From Sphingobacterium multivorum (GTDB lineage: Bacteria > Bacteroidota > Bacteroidia > Sphingobacteriales > Sphingobacteriaceae): 64,000 nt of DNA. Shown in pieces: positions 9,584 to 19,470 of the stretch. Numbering within the stretch: position 1 is the stretch's first letter; each line of letters opens with the position of its first letter. Location: contig NZ_UAUU01000009.1 in the NCBI RefSeq assembly GCF_900457465.1, forward strand, positions 806,001-870,000, read 5' to 3'. The notes below the pieces were generated by a model. It had not been told where the DNA came from. It searched no databases and saw nothing but the letters and a program-made list of their open reading frames with translations. A program made the position numbers and the translations under genes.

Positions 9584-10079
9584 CATTTTTCAAGGGTAGG
9601 ATGTTTGAATTTAGAACTCATCTCATCTGTTACAATTTGTTTTTTTCTGTCCTATAATCCGCATTGATTTTTGTTTTAAGGTTGTGCGTAAATAACTTTA
9701 ATAGTCCTCTGACAATGATGTTAAGTTGGCTTTAAATTCTTATAAATTTAAGATTAAAATATATGAACTAAAGATTGTAATTAGCTATTATTTTGGTTAA
9801 TTTAGATTTAGACCTTAAGGACTGATAGGTAGTAAGTTTGCTACTTTTTTTGTTCTTTTTTTTGAAATAAATTTGGAATGTTAATAATTATTTTTAGAGA
9901 TCAATTTTAGCGCTAGTTTTCCACAATTTACACGGTAAAATACTGATATATAATGTATTATCAATTATTTTATATTTTAGTTTTTTAGCTGATTTTTTTT
10001 TTGTCATCTTCGTTCTCAGAGAAAGTTATCAACATATTTTTTGTCGCGTATTGTAAATCAACTTATTAACAATTTTAGA
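9584..10079 (+). promoter_or_regulatory. AT-rich region upstream of dnaA with DnaA-box-like sites
   Basis: About 500 bases without a gene. Near the dnaA start it holds TTTTCCACA (9917-9925, exact to TTWTNCACA), TTATCAACA (10026-10034, one mismatch) and TTATTAACA (10063-10071). These may be sites of dnaA autoregulation or part of an origin. A weak hairpin with a T run lies near 9832-9850. Nothing else recognisable. Confidence 0.4.
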
Positions 10080-11502
10080 ATGGAAAAAACGTATTCAAGT
10101 GTCTGGAATAATTGTCTTTCGATTATCAAAGATAATATACCAGCACAAAGTTTCAAGACCTGGTTTGAACCTGTGAAAGCAGTCCGTTTGGAGGGTGACG
10201 TTTTGACTATTCAAGTGCCTAGCTTATTTTTTTATGAGTGGTTGGAAGAACACTATGTAGGAATTCTTCGCAAGACCGTAAAGAAATTCCTAGGAGAACA
10301 AGGTAGATTGGAATACAATATTGTAGTGGAGAAGTCTTCAGCTTCTCATCCTTATACGACTAATCTTCCATCGAATGGCAATGGAGCAGAAGGGAAAAGG
10401 CAATCTATCCCTGTGCCGGTATCTTTAAATAGGGATATCAAAAATCCGTTTGTTATTCCTGGATTGAAAAAATTGCAGGTTGATCCGCAATTGAATCAAA
10501 ACTATACATTCGAAAATTTTATCGAAGGTGAGTGTAACCGTCTTGCTCGTTCTGCAGGATATGCTGTGGCGAATAAACCGGGTGGTACTTCATTCAACCC
10601 TTTGATGATTTATGGTGATGTTGGTTTAGGAAAGACACACCTTGCCCAAGCAATCGGAAATGAAATCAAGAGAAATCTTCCCGATAAACTGGTCATTTAT
10701 GTGTCTTGTGAAAAATTCTGTCAACAGTTTGTGGATTCATTGAAAAATAACACAATCAATGACTTCGTTAACTTTTATCAAGCAATGGATGTCATCATTA
10801 TGGATGATGTGCATAATTTTGCTGGTAAAGAAAAAACACAGGATATTTTCTTCCATATTTTTAATCATTTGCATCAATCTGGAAAGCAGATTATTTTAAC
10901 TTCAGACAAGGCGCCTAAGGATTTAGCTGGTTTGGAGGAACGTTTGCTTAGTCGTTTTAAATGGGATTATCTGCAGATATTCAGATTCCTGATCTTGAGA
11001 CGAGAATGGCAATTTTGAAGAAGAAGATGTATTCTGACGGTATTGATTACCTGAAAATGTAGTGGAATATGTCGCAACACAAATCGATAACAGTGTTCGT
11101 GAATTGGAAGGAGCTATGGTTTCATTATTGGCTCAATCTACATTGAACAAGAAAGAGATCGATTTGGGTTTAGCAAAATCGATGTTGAAGAACTTTGTGA
11201 AGAATACCCATAAGGAAATTTCAATGGACTTTATTCAGAAATTGGTTTGTGAATATTTTGAAGTTCCTGTAGATATGGTAAAGTCGAAAGTTAGGAAGCG
11301 TGAAATCGTGCAGGCCAGGCAAATTTCGATGTATTTAGCAAAAGCTCATACCAAATCTTCACTAAAATCGATCGGAGCTTTCTTCGGAGGAAGAGACCAC
11401 TCGACAGTCATTTATGCATGTCAAACCGTAGAGGATTTAATTGAAACTGACAAGAAATTTAAGACTTATGTAAGTGACATTATGAAAAAATTGAAATCTT
11501 AA
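10080..11502 (+). CDS. dnaA: Chromosomal replication initiator DnaA (two frameshifts in this sequence)
   Basis: Binds DnaA boxes and opens the origin. Domain I is at the N-terminus (SVWNNCLSIIKDNIPAQSF), the AAA+ core shows Walker A GDVGLGKTH and Walker B IIMDDVHN, and domain IV shows the signature GGRDHSTVIYA. I chose the ATG at 10080; a TTG at 10041 is in frame but adds residues not expected for the family. The frame is lost at 10963-10965 (one G missing) and regained after a missing C at 11050-11051; repaired length is about 474 residues, typical of Bacteroidota. Since the gene is essential, sequencing error is by far the likeliest explanation. Confidence 0.95.
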
Positions 11503-11531
11503 TGTCAATTACCGTAAGCAGTAAACAAAAG

Positions 11532-11563
11532 GGGCTGTCCAAGATGATTGGATAGCCCTTTTT
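11532..11563 (+). terminator. Terminator after dnaA
   Basis: 10-base arms gggctgtcca/tggatagccc with one wobble pair and a 7-base loop, followed by a T run, 29 bases after the dnaA stop. Confidence 0.85.
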
Positions 11564-11591
11564 AATGCATTTAAGCTCTTGTAAGGTATTA

Positions 11592-11627
11592 AAAAACCTC
11601 TGGACATAATCTAGTCCAGAGGTTTTT
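11592..11627. terminator. Bidirectional terminator between dnaA and the Spy-like genes
   Basis: 14-base arms including an A run on the left and a T run on the right around an 8-base loop. It lies just beyond the stop of the minus-strand gene at 11651 and probably serves it. Confidence 0.8.
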
Positions 11628-11650
11628 CATTCTTAATAGAACGATTGTTG

Positions 11651-12052
11651 TTATTGATTGCTCTGTCCGTTGCCGGATTCGTTTTGTTCAGTTTTTTCTT
11701 GAGTCGCAGGAATACTTACTGGGGGTCTCTCTGTGACATATTTCTGATAAGCTGTCTTTTGTTCATCGGTGAGCAGTTGTGCTATCTTAGTATCGGATTC
11801 ACCTTGAATTTTGGTTATGCTTTCCTTTTTGGCATCAGCTGTAGCTGTCGCGTCCTGGATAACGGCTGCAATAGCCTTTTCTTGGTTTAATACGATGGTT
11901 GACACAGCTGTTTTTTGCTCTTCGTTTAATGTTAGCTTTGTCACTAATTCGGTCACCACTTTGGTTGCATTCTCTTCTGGGGTTGTTTGTTGTGCAAATG
12001 TTAGGCTCATTGCTAGAAAGAAACCTATACCTGTTAAAAATAGCTTTTTCAT
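11651..12052 (-). CDS. Secreted helical Spy/CpxP-like protein (paralogue 1)
   Basis: 133 residues with a clear signal peptide (MKKLFLTGIGFFLAMSLTFA, cleavage after the AQ region) and then a long alpha-helical, charged body with the LTLNEEQKTAVSTIV and LLTDEQKTAYQKYV repeats typical of LTxxQ-type periplasmic proteins related to Spy/CpxP. Such proteins act as periplasmic chaperones or stress sensors in other bacteria; the function here is inferred from fold only. The tail is rich in Q, E and N. Very similar in sequence to the next gene, so the pair arose by tandem duplication. Confidence 0.7.
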   Translation of the reverse strand: MKKLFLTGIGFFLAMSLTFAQQTTPEENATKVVTELVTKLTLNEEQKTAVSTIVLNQEKAIAAVIQDATATADAKKESITKIQGESDTKIAQLLTDEQKTAYQKYVTERPPVSIPATQEKTEQNESGNGQSNQ

Positions 12053-12106
12053 GATGTTTAATTTTAGATGAAATTATTCAATGTTTATTCTCTATTTTTT
12101 TCACTA

Positions 12107-12490
12107 TTAACGCGTGGGGTCAGTTGTTACTGGTTGTTTTGTCCCAGGGGCTGATTTCGCCGGTCTCTCAGCAATTATTTTTTGGTAAAGTGCTTTTTGA
12201 TCCTCGGTTAGCAGCTGGCTGACTTTGGTGTCTACCTCGCTTTGAAGCTTATTTAGTGCTTCATTTTTTACTTCAGCAGAGGAGCTACTGTCTTTTGTTA
12301 TCGTTTGCTCGGTTTTTGCCTGATCCAATAATATAGTTGATACTGCAGTCTTTTGCTCATCATTCAGATTCAGTTTCTGAACAAGTTCAGTTGTTGCTTT
12401 TGCCGCAGTTTCCTCCGGAGTACCCTGTTGGGCAAATGTTAGGCTGAGGGCCAAAAAGAATCCGATTCCTGTTAAAATTAGCTTTTTCAT
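12107..12490 (-). CDS. Secreted helical Spy/CpxP-like protein (paralogue 2)
   Basis: 127 residues. The signal peptide differs from paralogue 1 in only a few positions, and the mature part shares LNLNDEQKTAVSTIL and LLTEDQKALYQKI segments in the same order. It lies 54 bases upstream of paralogue 1 on the same strand, so they are probably cotranscribed. No cysteines or metal-binding clusters are visible. Probably periplasmic; exact role unknown. Confidence 0.7.
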   Translation of the reverse strand: MKKLILTGIGFFLALSLTFAQQGTPEETAAKATTELVQKLNLNDEQKTAVSTILLDQAKTEQTITKDSSSSAEVKNEALNKLQSEVDTKVSQLLTEDQKALYQKIIAERPAKSAPGTKQPVTTDPTR

Positions 12491-12837
12491 ATCTATTGTA
12501 TTTAAAAAGTTACAATTAAACTGTTTTACTATAAAACTTTGAATTGGTATTTATATTGTATTAAAGTTGTTACTTTAACAAATTTTTAACACAGGATAAT
12601 GTGTTAATAGATTGTAAAACAATACGTTGGTTTTGTTTTAGGATAAACAAAACAAGGTAACGATGATTTATCCGATGCCGGATATCTTGTTCGGCGCGAT
12701 CACCTCGTGATGATTAAAATATACTGCATTGACTAAGACTTGTATGGGTAAATAATGGTATACACAAAATAGATACAAGCAATAAAAAAGGCCCCTGTAC
12801 ATAAAACAAGAGCCTTTCTTTAAAAGAATTTTAATCA
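12491..12837. other. Intergenic region among the Spy-like genes
   Basis: About 350 bases with no gene. It must hold the promoter for paralogues 1 and 2, but no consensus -7 box was found on the minus strand. A poor hairpin with an A/T flank at 12784-12820 may terminate paralogue 3. Confidence 0.5.
12784..12820 (-). terminator. Weak terminator for the third Spy-like gene
   Basis: Imperfect arms (aaaggc...ctgt against acaagagccttt, two mismatches) with a T run on the minus strand, 18 bases beyond the stop codon of the gene at 12838. Confidence 0.45.
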
Positions 12838-13205
12838 TTAATTATCGGAACGTTTAGACATTCTTTCCTTAATTTTTTCTTGTTGTTCGTCAAATAACTT
12901 ACCTTGTTCGGGACTAAGCCAAGATTTGATCTTAGCTGTTTGTATTTCCTGAAGCTGTTTGAATTTTTCCATATTTGCCTTGCGATCTCCGCCATCGTTT
13001 CGAAGAGCAGCCCGTTGTTGCGCTTGGGTCAATGTAATGTTATAGATCGAATCCTTTTGTGTTTGATTGAGGCTAAGTAATTTGTCAAGATGCTCTACAC
13101 GCATTTTAGCTTGTTCCTCAGGACTGCGTTGTTGACGTTGTTGCGCAAAAACTCCTGTAGCGCTTAATAATAAACAGGCTACTGCATTAAAATTTTCTTT
13201 TTCAT
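12838..13205 (-). CDS. Secreted helical Spy/CpxP-like protein (paralogue 3, frameshifted near the N-terminus)
   Basis: The open part (from residue about 35) has LSLNQTQKDSIYNITL and WLSPEQGKLFDEQQ segments, i.e. two LTxxQ-like units, and ends in a basic stretch. Upstream, the ATG at 13205 begins a good signal peptide (MKKKIL... through ACLLLLSATGVFAQQ) but in another frame; adding one base near 13182 joins the two and gives about 122 residues, matching its two neighbours in length. More diverged than paralogues 1 and 2. The break fits the indel pattern of the window. Confidence 0.65.
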
Positions 13206-13366
13206 CTTTGTATAGTTTATATCATGAATGCCAATCATTGTAATTGTGCACTCTATTTGTTTATTGTCCATCCCTATGGACAGAAAAGACTTTAAAGTAG
13301 TTTCGTTTACCTATTGAATATAAATTTGAGGAAAAAGTCTAGTATAGCAATTTATCTTAACAAAAT

Positions 13367-14416
13367 TTAAGGTTGATTAACACTTTGAGCTACTGCATTA
13401 TGGATTGTTTTAAGGAATAGTTCTTTATGGATAGGATCATGAAATTGTAGGCCTATTGGAAGATAGGCCAAATCAATAGCCGCCAATTGTTGTTGAAATG
13501 GTTTTAACCGCTGAAAGTCTTTTTCGGTAGTCAACAGCATTTTGTTACTACTAGCTAGGCTTCGGTAGGATTTTGTAATTTGTTCAATATCTGATTCACT
13601 AAAAGTATGATGATCCCCAAAAGATAGGTGTTTGACCAAATTTGCCTTCTTTTTGATATAATCCACGAGCGGTTGCGGTTTGGCAATGCCTGTAACCAAA
13701 ATAACATCGTTGTCGTTGAAATCGATCGTATTTCCGACGCTGTCAATGGCTTGAAAGTAATTTATATGGCTAAAAGTAATTAATGCGTTCTTATTATAGC
13801 GTCTGATTTTATGTTCTATACGCTTTTTATCAGGGTTCGAGAGATCTATTGGACATTTGGTAATTGTTATAATCTGCGCCCGTTTGGCTTCAATCAGTAA
13901 GTCCCTAAAGTTTCCTGTAGGAAAAACAAACATGGGACTACCAAATGATAAAAAATCAAACAATAGAATATTAAAAAGCGGCGATAATTTTCGATGCTGA
14001 TAGGCATCATCCAGAATAATCAGTTGATGATCTGATTGAAGTTTTTCTATTCCCGTACAGCGGTCTTCACAAACCGCAACGGTAACCGATGGAAATTTAT
14101 TTTTGAATTGTAAGGGTTCATCGCCAACATTGTTTGCTAGCGAATCGGTCTTTACCAAATGAAATCCGCTAGTCACCCGCCCATAGCCTCGACTAAGTAT
14201 TGCTGTTTTATACTGATCTTTGAGGCTCGAAACAACAAATTCAGTCATTGGGCTTTTTCCTGTACCTCCGACAGAAAGGTTACCGATTACAATCGTGGGA
14301 ATTTCAAATGACTTTGAGCTGAGCAGCTTGAAATCGTATAGTCTATTTCTTAGCCATACGATTAAGCCGTATAGGATCGAAAAGGGGAATAATAGATAAC
14401 GTAAAAAAGCAATCAT
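13367..14416 (-). CDS. lpxK: Tetraacyldisaccharide 4'-kinase LpxK
   Basis: Phosphorylates the lipid A precursor at the 4' position at the inner membrane. The 349-residue protein starts with a hydrophobic anchor (about residues 1-22) followed by the Walker A region GNLSVGGTGKSP near residue 46, which is characteristic of LpxK, then AILSRGYGR and the LDDAYQHRKL segment. Last gene of the holB-ricT-gldH-lpxK run; its start overlaps the end of gldH by four bases, which implies translational coupling. Confidence 0.95.
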   Translation of the reverse strand: MIAFLRYLLFPFSILYGLIVWLRNRLYDFKLLSSKSFEIPTIVIGNLSVGGTGKSPMTEFVVSSLKDQYKTAILSRGYGRVTSGFHLVKTDSLANNVGDEPLQFKNKFPSVTVAVCEDRCTGIEKLQSDHQLIILDDAYQHRKLSPLFNILLFDFLSFGSPMFVFPTGNFRDLLIEAKRAQIITITKCPIDLSNPDKKRIEHKIRRYNKNALITFSHINYFQAIDSVGNTIDFNDNDVILVTGIAKPQPLVDYIKKKANLVKHLSFGDHHTFSESDIEQITKSYRSLASSNKMLLTTEKDFQRLKPFQQQLAAIDLAYLPIGLQFHDPIHKELFLKTIHNAVAQSVNQP

Positions 14417-14883
14417 TTTGGAATAACCGTTAGTCCGACGTCGGTGATTTCTTTCAACGGATTTTCTTTCATATTCTGCATGATGGAAATAGTATACATA
14501 CCTGTATCCGGAAATAGGTAATCTTTATGGATTATGGATTGGTTATTATATAAGCTCCCTGAGGATTTTCCGAGCCATTTTCCATCGGATCGAGCCATTT
14601 TTATTTCTTTGCGGAAAATAGATTGCTTCTTACCTGGACCACGTTGGTAGATCAGGATAAAAAGGTTCGAAAAGGCATATTCCGGTGTATGACGGACATC
14701 CATTAATACATCATATCGTTTGGTTTTATCACTAATATGAAATTGAAAGCTAGGCGGTGATGTATTCAACCAAGCTTTATTATCAATGGGTTTGTTATCA
14801 TTTATAATGGAAGTCTGTTCACAAGAACCCCCTATGCAAATACATAATATACCAATAAGAAATGGTGTGCGTTTGAGTCTCAT
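14413..14883 (-). CDS. gldH: Gliding-motility-type lipoprotein GldH
   Basis: 156-residue lipoprotein with a signal peptide and lipobox GGSC (Cys21). The body matches the GldH family in its order of motifs (FQFHISDKTKRYDVLMDVRHT, then NLFILIYQRGP, then TDVGLTVIPK at the end). In gliding Bacteroidota GldH is required for motility; the gene is also kept in non-gliding members, so motility must not be inferred from it. The linkage to ricT and holB is a conserved Bacteroidota arrangement and supports the call. Confidence 0.85.
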   Translation of the reverse strand: MRLKRTPFLIGILCICIGGSCEQTSIINDNKPIDNKAWLNTSPPSFQFHISDKTKRYDVLMDVRHTPEYAFSNLFILIYQRGPGKKQSIFRKEIKMARSDGKWLGKSSGSLYNNQSIIHKDYLFPDTGMYTISIMQNMKENPLKEITDVGLTVIPK

Positions 14884-14936
14884 GTTTATTTATAAAAAGA
14901 ATATGCCTAATGGGTTAAAATAAGGCATATTTTTTT

Positions 14937-16310
14937 TTATTCTGCTTTTGGAGCAGCATTGTTGTTATTACCTTTGTTTTTATTCCGATGGCGGTTAAAA
15001 CGTTTCTTTGGTCTATTCCCACCTTCTTTATTGTCTTTATTCACCGTAGGTGCTGTAGAATCGTTCGCTACCTGAGGTTTTCCCCCTTGTTTGGGTGGAT
15101 TTGGGTCCGACTTTTCAGTCTTTTGTCCAGCCTTATTTTCCGGTTTGACTGTGTTGCTTTTTGATTTTCTTTTTTTCTTTCTTTTATTCCGATCATCAAG
15201 TCGCGTTAAGCTATCTTGGCCGACCACATTTTCATAATCGTAGTTGATATTTTTCTCTTCTCTGACTTCATCGTTATCTACTGCACTCGAAATAGCTTCC
15301 GGTTTGATTCCCTGCTTATTCATTTCGACAAGCTCTTTGACTTGTTGAACGGGGATGGCAATCCAATTTTCAGCTCCAGGAAAAGAGAACCACATCATTT
15401 TCTTGAAGATATCGGTCTTTTGAAGATAAGCAACTCCTTTTTGTGTTTCGATGCGGTCGATATTATTTGGGATGTCTTTTAAAGCATCCATGTAGCTATC
15501 CAATTCATAATTGAGACAGCATTTTAATTTTCCGCATTGGCCCGCTAATTTTAACGTATTCAACGAAAGATTTTGATAACGTGCTGCCGATGTAGAAACC
15601 GTTTTGAAATCCGTTAACCAGGTTGAACAGCAAAGTTCGCGACCACAGGAGCCGATGCCACCGAGGCGGCTAGCTTCTTGTCGCATACCTATCTGGCGCA
15701 TTTCTATGCGTATCCTGAAAGATTCGGCCATTTTTTTGATAAGCTCACGGAAATCCACGCGGCCCTCAGCTGTGTAGTAGAAGGTAGCCTTGGTTTTATC
15801 ACCCTGGTAGTCAACATCAGAAATCTTCATGGACAAACCCAGGTCCAAAGCCAGTTTACGGGCTTTGTGCATCGTTTCCCATTCGAGATCTTTTGCTGCG
15901 TTATACTTCTCTACATCCATTTCATTGGGCTTCCGATAGATTTTTTTAGTTACCATTTCTGGGGTAACATTGTTCTTTTTTAATTGTAGTCTGACCAATT
16001 CACCTGTTAAGGAGACATGTCCGACATCATAGCCACCGGTAGAAGGTTCTACGACCACCATTTCCCCCATTTCTAGGTAGGTATTGTCTACATTAATAAA
16101 GAAATCTTTTCGTGATCCCTTGAATCGTACTTCGACGATATTAAATGGTTTATAGTTTGAAGGCATATCCATATCGGAAAGCCAGTCATATACATCTAAT
16201 TTATTACATCCGCTAGTCATGCAAGAGCCATTGTTCTGACATCCTGCTGGTGTACCATTTGTCGTGGTAGTACCGCAACCTCCGCCGGATGAGCAACTGC
16301 CACATCCCAT
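14937..16310 (-). CDS. ricT: PSP1/RicT-family protein
   Basis: 457 residues. The N-terminus is a short Cys/Gly-rich stretch (MGCGSCSSGGGCG), followed by the PSP1 domain with the two conserved cysteine pairs GSCGRELCCSTW and GQCGKLKCCLNYE. The last 100 residues are low-complexity, basic and Asn/Lys rich, which looks disordered and may bind nucleic acid. In Bacillus the RicT (YaaT) homologue works in a complex that affects RNA processing and phosphorelay; the role in Bacteroidota is not established. Ten bases separate it from holB upstream. Confidence 0.8.
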   Translation of the reverse strand: MGCGSCSSGGGCGTTTTNGTPAGCQNNGSCMTSGCNKLDVYDWLSDMDMPSNYKPFNIVEVRFKGSRKDFFINVDNTYLEMGEMVVVEPSTGGYDVGHVSLTGELVRLQLKKNNVTPEMVTKKIYRKPNEMDVEKYNAAKDLEWETMHKARKLALDLGLSMKISDVDYQGDKTKATFYYTAEGRVDFRELIKKMAESFRIRIEMRQIGMRQEASRLGGIGSCGRELCCSTWLTDFKTVSTSAARYQNLSLNTLKLAGQCGKLKCCLNYELDSYMDALKDIPNNIDRIETQKGVAYLQKTDIFKKMMWFSFPGAENWIAIPVQQVKELVEMNKQGIKPEAISSAVDNDEVREEKNINYDYENVVGQDSLTRLDDRNKRKKKRKSKSNTVKPENKAGQKTEKSDPNPPKQGGKPQVANDSTAPTVNKDNKEGGNRPKKRFNRHRNKNKGNNNNAAPKAE

Positions 16311-16320
16311 AGTTTTCTAT

Positions 16321-17463
16321 TTATATATATTGAGTTCCTTTCGGAAACGTTTTGTACTTGTATATTAATGTTAACTGCAAAGATAAATCTAAAAATAATA
16401 TTTTGGGATTTGCATTTCTTTCTACAAAATAATGTGTTTCCTCAAATAGATTTATTGTTGCTTCAATTTGTTCAACGGTATAGTGTACTGCAAATTTCTG
16501 AACAAAATCCAATTCTTTGGCCGGTAAGAACACTAAACTGGAAAGCCCTTCTTTGATTAATATAATTTGACGCATCATATTAATTGCATAAAAAAGAAAG
16601 CTTTTTTGGTTTTCTCGCCCCATTTTTGAGAGTTCTTCTTCCACTAACGAGATCATATTGGTTCCAGCATCTGAAACAATGAAACGCAACCAATTGACTA
16701 AAATGCCAAAATGATTATTTGTTTGCGATTGAATTTGATTCATGGCTTCTTGCAGGTTTCCATCCGCTATAAACGCAATTTCAGCTGATTCCTGATCCGA
16801 AAGATGATATACGCTCTTGAGATGTTGTGCGACCTCCATGTGATCCAACTTCTTTATTTTGACCAATTGCGTACGTGATATGATCGTATTTAATATTTTG
16901 TCCTGATTTTCTGCAACTAGAATAAAGAGCGTTTTTTCGGGTGGTTCTTCGATTAACTTTAACAGCGCATTGCCTTGTGTGTCCAAGTATTCGGGCAACC
17001 ACATAATTAAAACTTTATATTCCGCTTCAAAGGACTTTAGGCTTAATTTTTTGATGATACCATGCGCCTCTGCAATATTGATATTCACCTGTTTATTGTC
17101 CGCATCCAACTGATTGCGCCAATATTCCAGTCCCATGTAGGGATTGGATAGAAAAGATTTTCGCCAGCTGTCCGCATAATCTGTTGCTGTATCTTCCTTA
17201 TGCTTGGCTATAAAAGGATACGACATGTGAAGATCAGGGTGGATCAGTTTGCTATATTTTCGACACGATGGACATTCGCCACAACTGTCTGTCAATTGCC
17301 GGTTTTCGCAATTCAAAAACTGCGCATAAGCATAAGCAAGAGCAAGGCTGCCTGAACCCTCAGGACCAAGAAATAATTGCGCGTGACTCACACGGTTTTC
17401 TTGAACTGTGCGAACTAAATGTTCCTTGATGTCTTTGTGCCCAATGATCTCTTTAAACTGCAT
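16321..17463 (-). CDS. holB: DNA polymerase III subunit delta'
   Basis: Clamp-loader subunit. The 380-residue protein opens with FKEIIGHKDIKEHLVRTV and SHAQLFLGPEGSGS; the P-loop position lacks the usual lysine, as is normal for the non-hydrolysing delta' subunit. A zinc-module cysteine set follows (CGECPSC, with an upstream Cys). The segment NALLKLIEEPPEKTLFILV is the typical delta'/tau sensor region. First gene of the minus-strand operon; divergent from dnaN, the gene of the clamp it helps to load. Confidence 0.92.
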   Translation of the reverse strand: MQFKEIIGHKDIKEHLVRTVQENRVSHAQLFLGPEGSGSLALAYAYAQFLNCENRQLTDSCGECPSCRKYSKLIHPDLHMSYPFIAKHKEDTATDYADSWRKSFLSNPYMGLEYWRNQLDADNKQVNINIAEAHGIIKKLSLKSFEAEYKVLIMWLPEYLDTQGNALLKLIEEPPEKTLFILVAENQDKILNTIISRTQLVKIKKLDHMEVAQHLKSVYHLSDQESAEIAFIADGNLQEAMNQIQSQTNNHFGILVNWLRFIVSDAGTNMISLVEEELSKMGRENQKSFLFYAINMMRQIILIKEGLSSLVFLPAKELDFVQKFAVHYTVEQIEATINLFEETHYFVERNANPKILFLDLSLQLTLIYKYKTFPKGTQYI

Positions 17464-17672
17464 ACAATACTGCTATTATACAAATGTAATAAATATTGTG
17501 ATTTATTGGGCCCAATTTGCTTTCTATACTTTTGGCGCTGTGCTTATTAATTGAAATACAATTGCTTATTTGAACGATTGAAATCGCCTGATGTGGAAAG
17601 AAAGGCGCCCATAAAACTGAAAAATATTGATTAATTTGTGTATTATTGCACATAATAATTAGTATTCAGGAA

Positions 17673-18794
17673 ATGAGATTCATTGTATCAACATCAATTT
17701 TATTAAAGCAGTTACAAGCTATCAATGGTGCATCCAGTACAAGTACTGTTTTGCCAATCTTGGAAAACTTTCTTTTTGAAATAAAAGACAATAACTTGAC
17801 TATTTCTGCTACGGATCTGCAAACAAGTATGGTTACTTCTTTACAGATCGAAGCAAAGGAAGAGGGAAGAGTAGCCATGCCGTCGAAGATTTTGATCGAG
17901 ACATTAAAAACTTTGCCAGATCAACCAGTAGCATTTTCAGTAGACATGAATACCTTGGCTATTGAGATCAGTGCCGGTGATGGGAAATATAAATTGAGTG
18001 GAGAGAATGCTGACGATTTTCCTAAAATTCCTTCAATAGATAATGGTTCAGTCATTCAGATGCCAGCGCCTATTCTGTCTGAAGCAATCAGTAAGACGAT
18101 CTTTGCCGTCAGTAATGATGAGTTGAGGCCTGCTATGTCTGGTGTTTTGGTCCAATTAGCTGAAAAGAATGTGACTTTTGTCTCTACTGATGCGCACAAG
18201 TTAGTGCGTTATTCAAGAACGGATATCGGAGCGGAGAAACCCGCATCCCTTATTTTACCGAAAAAAGCACTTTCTTTACTTAAATCTTCATTGCCATCCG
18301 ATGATATTACAGTATCTATTGAATATAATCAAACCAATGCATTCTTTAGCTTTGGTAATATCAATTTGATCTGTCGGTTGATTGATGAGCGTTACCCAGA
18401 TTATGCTGCTGTAATTCCTCAAGTCAATCCAAATAAGTTGACTGTCGATAGACTATTGTTTTTAAATACATTGAGACGGGTGGTGATTTTCGCTAATAAA
18501 ACCACACATCAGGTTCGCCTAAAGATCTCGGGTAGTGAATTGCATATCTCTGCAGAAGATCTTGATTTCTCGAATGAAGCGCATGAACGTTTATCCTGTC
18601 AATTTGAAGGCGATGATATGGAAATTGGTTTCAACGCTAAATTCTTGGTCGAGATGTTAAATAACTTGGAAAGTGAAGAAGTTGTTTTGGAGATGAGTAC
18701 ACCAAATCGTGCTGGTTTATTGATTCCGGCTGTATCTGAAGATCATGAAGATATTTTGATGTTGGTGATGCCGGTTATGTTAAACAACGCTTAA
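17673..18794 (+). CDS. dnaN: DNA polymerase III beta sliding clamp
   Basis: Ring-shaped processivity clamp. The start ATG at 17673 gives MRFIVSTSILLKQLQAI, the usual N-terminus of Bacteroidota DnaN; a longer in-frame start at 17646 is unlikely. 373 residues, three clamp domains, with FPKIPSI at the end of domain I, the KALSLLK stretch in domain II and the C-terminal LIMPVML-like end (LMLVMPVML). Unlike many bacteria, it is not next to dnaA, which lies 6 kb to the left. Confidence 0.95.
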   Translation: MRFIVSTSILLKQLQAINGASSTSTVLPILENFLFEIKDNNLTISATDLQTSMVTSLQIEAKEEGRVAMPSKILIETLKTLPDQPVAFSVDMNTLAIEISAGDGKYKLSGENADDFPKIPSIDNGSVIQMPAPILSEAISKTIFAVSNDELRPAMSGVLVQLAEKNVTFVSTDAHKLVRYSRTDIGAEKPASLILPKKALSLLKSSLPSDDITVSIEYNQTNAFFSFGNINLICRLIDERYPDYAAVIPQVNPNKLTVDRLLFLNTLRRVVIFANKTTHQVRLKISGSELHISAEDLDFSNEAHERLSCQFEGDDMEIGFNAKFLVEMLNNLESEEVVLEMSTPNRAGLLIPAVSEDHEDILMLVMPVMLNNA

Positions 18795-18807
18795 TCGTCT
18801 TTTCGCT

Positions 18808-19470
18808 TTGGAAATAGTTACGCATCTTATTGACTTTATTCTCCATATCGATAAACATTTGGTTGAAATAGTCAATGATTATCAGACTTGGACATACCTT
18901 ATTCTGTTTCTCATCATTTTTGTAGAAACTGGAGTGGTTGTAATGCCTTTTTTACCAGGAGATTCGTTGTTGTTTGCTGCAGGTATGCTTGCCGCACAAC
19001 CGAATGATCTTAACGTATGGTTGATGATTCTCATTTTATTGATCGCCGCAGTTTCTGGAGATTCCTTAAATTATGCTATCGGTAAACATTTTGGTATGCG
19101 CCTTACAAGATTTAAGCTCTTTGGTAAACAGGTTGTCAAAGACGAGCAAATTGCCAAAACACATTCTTTTTATGAGAAATATGGCAGTAAAACAATTGTT
19201 ATCGCTCGCTTTGTACCAATCGTACGGACCTTGGCGCCTTTTGTTGGTGGTATTGGAAGGATGAATTATGGTACTTTCATTACCTATAATGTCGTAGGTG
19301 CCGTCTTGTGGGTGGGAGGTATAACCCTAGCAGGATACTTTTTAGGAAATATCCCTATTATAAGAGATAACTTCTCGAAGGTCGTATTGATTATTATTTT
19401 TATATCCATATTGCCAATAATCTTCGAGCTTGTAAAAGAAAAGATAAAAACTAAAAAGGGAATCCAATAA
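18808..19470 (+). CDS. DedA-family membrane protein (first of a tandem pair, TTG start)
   Basis: 220 residues with five or so membrane segments. The family motifs PFLPGDSLLF (near residue 50) and ARFVPIVRTLAPFVGGIGRM (near 135) are intact. DedA proteins act in membrane homeostasis; several are undecaprenyl-phosphate or phospholipid flippases. The start is a TTG at 18808, 13 bases after dnaN; no ATG fits, and aligning with the next gene (MEFISQLIDFILHID) places the start exactly here. Probably cotranscribed with dnaN. Confidence 0.88.
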   Translation: MEIVTHLIDFILHIDKHLVEIVNDYQTWTYLILFLIIFVETGVVVMPFLPGDSLLFAAGMLAAQPNDLNVWLMILILLIAAVSGDSLNYAIGKHFGMRLTRFKLFGKQVVKDEQIAKTHSFYEKYGSKTIVIARFVPIVRTLAPFVGGIGRMNYGTFITYNVVGAVLWVGGITLAGYFLGNIPIIRDNFSKVVLIIIFISILPIIFELVKEKIKTKKGIQ

